From: Alphaproteobacteria bacterium
GTDB taxonomy: Bacteria > Pseudomonadota > Alphaproteobacteria > GCA-2731375
Length of the DNA: 7,303 nucleotides
Assembly (NCBI GenBank): GCA_028281075.1
Contig: JANQKO010000269.1
Coordinates: forward strand, 1-7,303
Reading direction: 5' to 3'
Below are positions 5,600 through 7,303 of this stretch, piece by piece (positions within the stretch are counted from its first letter, which is position 1; each line of letters opens with the position of its first letter). Under the pieces are notes generated by a model. It was not told the DNA's origin. It made no database searches and saw only the letters and a program-made list of their open reading frames with translations. Both the position numbers and the translations under genes were made by a program.

Positions 5600-6019
5600 C
5601 GCCGCGTGGTGGCCGGCCAGCGCCCGGATGCGCTTGACCATGGCATAGAGGCCGTTGCTGCGGCTCGGGCTCAAGGCCTGCGCCAGGCCCAGCCGGTCGA
5701 GGATGCCGCGGATGTCGGCGGCCAGGATCTCGTCGGCCGTCCGACCCTGATAGACCATCATCAGAATCGCCACCAAGCCCTTGACGATAAAGGCATCACT
5801 GTCGGCCGAGAAATGGATGCGCGGCGGCGTTTCGTCGCTGACGTCACTGCGCAGCCAGACCTGGCTGACACAGCCGTGCACGCGGTTCGCCTCGGTCTTG
5901 TCGGTCTCCGCCATCGGCGGCAGCGCCCGGCCGAGATCGATGATGTAGCGGTAGCGGTCTTCCCACTGATCGAGCAGCTCGAAATTCTCGATCAGCTCGT
6001 CGACGCTCAGCTCCGACAT
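5579..6019 (-). CDS. sufE: SufE-family cysteine desulfuration protein
   Basis: SufE accepts persulfide sulfur from the cysteine desulfurase SufS and passes it to the SufBCD scaffold for Fe-S cluster assembly in the cytoplasm. The 146-residue product matches the single-domain family (E. coli SufE is 138). The sulfur-accepting cysteine is C50 in VHGCVSQVW (47-55), equivalent to E. coli C51. The helical N-terminus (ELIENFELLDQWEDRYRYII, 8-27) and the segment FIVKGLVAILMMVYQGRT (77-94) are also typical. The start ATG lies 13 nt after the aminotransferase stop; TGAGG, overlapping that stop, is the likely ribosome site at rather long spacing (11 nt). The two genes therefore look cotranscribed. No sufS or sufBCD is present in the window, so the partner desulfurase must be encoded elsewhere. 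CsdE-type proteins are related, but the context gives no support for csdE. Confidence 0.93.
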   Translation of the reverse strand: MSELSVDELIENFELLDQWEDRYRYIIDLGRALPPMAETDKTEANRVHGCVSQVWLRSDVSDETPPRIHFSADSDAFIVKGLVAILMMVYQGRTADEILAADIRGILDRLGLAQALSPSRSNGLYAMVKRIRALAGHHAADASLPA

Positions 6020-6032
6020 GCGCCGGCCGGCC

Positions 6033-7199
6033 TCAGCCCGGTCCGCCGAAATGGTCCGCCAGCCGGTCCGCCGCCCCCGCCAGCACCTCGTGGCGCTTGC
6101 AGAAGCAGAAGCGGATCAGGTGGTCGACCGGCGCCTCGGCATAGAGCGCGCTGACCGGCACCGCGGTGACGCCGGCCTCGACCGTGATATGCCGGCAGAA
6201 ATCGACGTCGGTGCCGTTGAAGCCCAGCGGCCGGAAATCGGCGTTCATGAAATAAGTCGAATGGCAGTCCATGACGTCGAAGCCGATATCGGTCAGCCGG
6301 CCGGCGAGATAGTCGCGCTTTTCCTGCAGCTCGCCGGCCAGGCCCGTATACCAGTCGATCTCGTTGTCGAGCCCGTGGGCCACGGCCCGCTGCAGGTTCG
6401 CGGGCGTGGTGAAGACCAGGAACTGGTGCGCCTTGGCGATCACGCCCAAGAGCGCCGGCGCGGCGGTGACGTAGCCGACCTTCCAGGACGTCATCGAAAA
6501 AGTCTTGCCGGCCGAGCCGATGCGGACGCAGCGCTCGCGCATGCCCGGCAGCGTGATCAACGGGATGTGCCGGCGGTCGTCGAAGATCAGATGCTCGTAG
6601 ACCTCGTCGCAGATCGCATAGGCGTCGTGCCGCTCCAGCAGGCCGGCCATGAAGTCGAGCTCGTCGGCCGAGAACACCTTGCCCGTCGGGTTGTTCGGGC
6701 TGTTCATCAGCACGAACTTGGTCTTGTCCGAGAACGCGGCGGCCAGCGCCTCGCGCGGCAGCGCCCAGTCCGGCGGCGACAGCGGCACGACCTTGGCCAC
6801 GGCGCCGGCGCGCTGGACCATCGGCAGGTAGGAATCGTAGAGCGGCTCGAACAGCACCACCTCGTCGCCCGGCTCGACCAGCGCCAGGATGCTGGCGGCC
6901 AGCGCCTCGGTCGCGCCCGAGGTGACCATGACCTCGGTCTGCCAGTCGGTCTCCAGGCCGTAAAACCGCTTGTTATGGGCGGCGACCGCCTGGCGCAGCT
7001 CGGGAATGCCCATCATCGGCGGGTACTGGTTGGGGAAGTCGCGCGTCGCCGTGTCGACCATGCGCTTCACGGACTCCGGCCCTTCCTCGTCCGGGAAGCC
7101 CTGGCCCAGGTTGATGGTCTTGTGCTCGATCGCCAGCCGCGACATGACCTCGAAAACGGTCGTGCCGAAGCCCGACAGCACGCTGTTCGCCGGCTTCAT
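6033..7199 (-). CDS. Class I/II PLP aminotransferase, YbdL/kynurenine aminotransferase-like
   Basis: This 388-residue fold-type I aminotransferase transfers an amino group from an amino acid to a 2-oxo acid in the cytoplasm. LGQGFPDEEGP (31-41) is typical of the YbdL/kynurenine aminotransferase/glutamine transaminase K subgroup. The PLP site is complete: SPNNPTG (167-173) with N170, CDEVY (197-201) with D198 and Y201, and the Schiff-base lysine K232 in SAGKTFS. R363 in IRFCFCK should bind the substrate carboxylate. The ATG at 7199 is chosen because GGAGGG (7206-7211) lies 6 nt upstream; the frame stays open to 7253, but the extra 18 residues have no ribosome site and are not family-like. sufE follows 13 nt downstream. 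Substrate is uncertain: relatives use Met, Kyn, Gln or aromatic amino acids, and some also cleave cysteine S-conjugates. It lacks features of a SufS-type desulfurase. Confidence 0.93.
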   Translation of the reverse strand: MKPANSVLSGFGTTVFEVMSRLAIEHKTINLGQGFPDEEGPESVKRMVDTATRDFPNQYPPMMGIPELRQAVAAHNKRFYGLETDWQTEVMVTSGATEALAASILALVEPGDEVVLFEPLYDSYLPMVQRAGAVAKVVPLSPPDWALPREALAAAFSDKTKFVLMNSPNNPTGKVFSADELDFMAGLLERHDAYAICDEVYEHLIFDDRRHIPLITLPGMRERCVRIGSAGKTFSMTSWKVGYVTAAPALLGVIAKAHQFLVFTTPANLQRAVAHGLDNEIDWYTGLAGELQEKRDYLAGRLTDIGFDVMDCHSTYFMNADFRPLGFNGTDVDFCRHITVEAGVTAVPVSALYAEAPVDHLIRFCFCKRHEVLAGAADRLADHFGGPG

Positions 7200-7303
7200 C
7201 GCCAACCCTCCAAATCGGCGGCGGATACTCTCAGATGGCGCCCTGGCGCGCAAGCCGCGGCGATGATGTAAGATCGACCGCCCCAGGACCTGCCCGCCGG
7301 AAT
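7200..7303. other. Upstream region of the aminotransferase gene
   Basis: It holds the strong GGAGGG ribosome site of the aminotransferase (7206-7211) and presumably its promoter, although no good -35/-10 pair is visible. I see no gene start on the plus strand before the window ends. Confidence 0.4.

Noticed and set aside
4341..5648. Plus-strand open frame of 435 codons opposite the TAXI receptor and tRNA-His
   Set aside because: It runs across the antisense of a tRNA and a receptor gene and has no motif; it is an antisense artefact.
7225..7253. TTGCGC / GAGTAT pair at 17-nt spacing upstream of the aminotransferase
   Set aside because: Each hexamer matches only three of six consensus bases, which is not better than chance.
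6018..7271. Plus-strand open frame of 417 codons opposite the aminotransferase
   Set aside because: Low-complexity Arg/Asp/Gly/Val-rich translation opposite a gene with complete PLP-enzyme motifs.

Overview
The window is high-GC chromosomal DNA, most likely from an alphaproteobacterium and plausibly from the Rhodospirillales or a relative. Three things suggest this: a fused TAXI-type TRAP transporter, a phosphofructokinase with pyrophosphate-type active-site residues, and dispersed REP-like hairpins built on a 'CGTCATGCCGGC...GCCGGCATCC' theme. The tRNA-His keeps a genome-encoded G-1 opposite C73, a pair that one large alphaproteobacterial clade has lost. No species can be named from the sequence alone.

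Positions 1-811 hold no convincing gene. This is a repeat island with two pairs of oppositely oriented short hairpins (25-109 and 211-444; the second pair contains a perfect 32-nt inverted repeat), an imperfect hairpin between the arms of the second pair, and a palindrome of another dispersed family (564-614). A plus-strand 6-phosphofructokinase gene follows (812-1969) with a clear ribosome binding site.

Everything after it lies on the minus strand. Read in the direction of transcription from the right edge, the order is: a PLP aminotransferase of the YbdL/kynurenine aminotransferase type (7199-6033); sufE, 13 nt downstream (6019-5579); tRNA-His(GTG) (5528-5452); and a TRAP transporter operon. 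The operon comprises a periplasmic TAXI receptor (5255-4293), a stable intercistronic hairpin, a fused 4TM/12TM permease (4208-2184) and a 74-residue two-helix membrane protein that starts at a GTG overlapping the permease stop (2187-1963). The last gene runs 7 nt into the convergent phosphofructokinase gene, so no intergenic terminator can exist there.

The receptor should capture a small, probably anionic, organic solute and deliver it to the ion-driven permease. The small membrane protein is the least explained gene and may be an accessory subunit. The aminotransferase and SufE link amino-acid nitrogen/sulfur metabolism with Fe-S cluster sulfur transfer. I saw no phage, insertion sequence, CRISPR array, toxin-antitoxin or defence genes. 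I found no evidence for a wholly new system; the most notable items are the small TRAP-linked protein, the 32-nt inverted-repeat element and the PPi-type phosphofructokinase.
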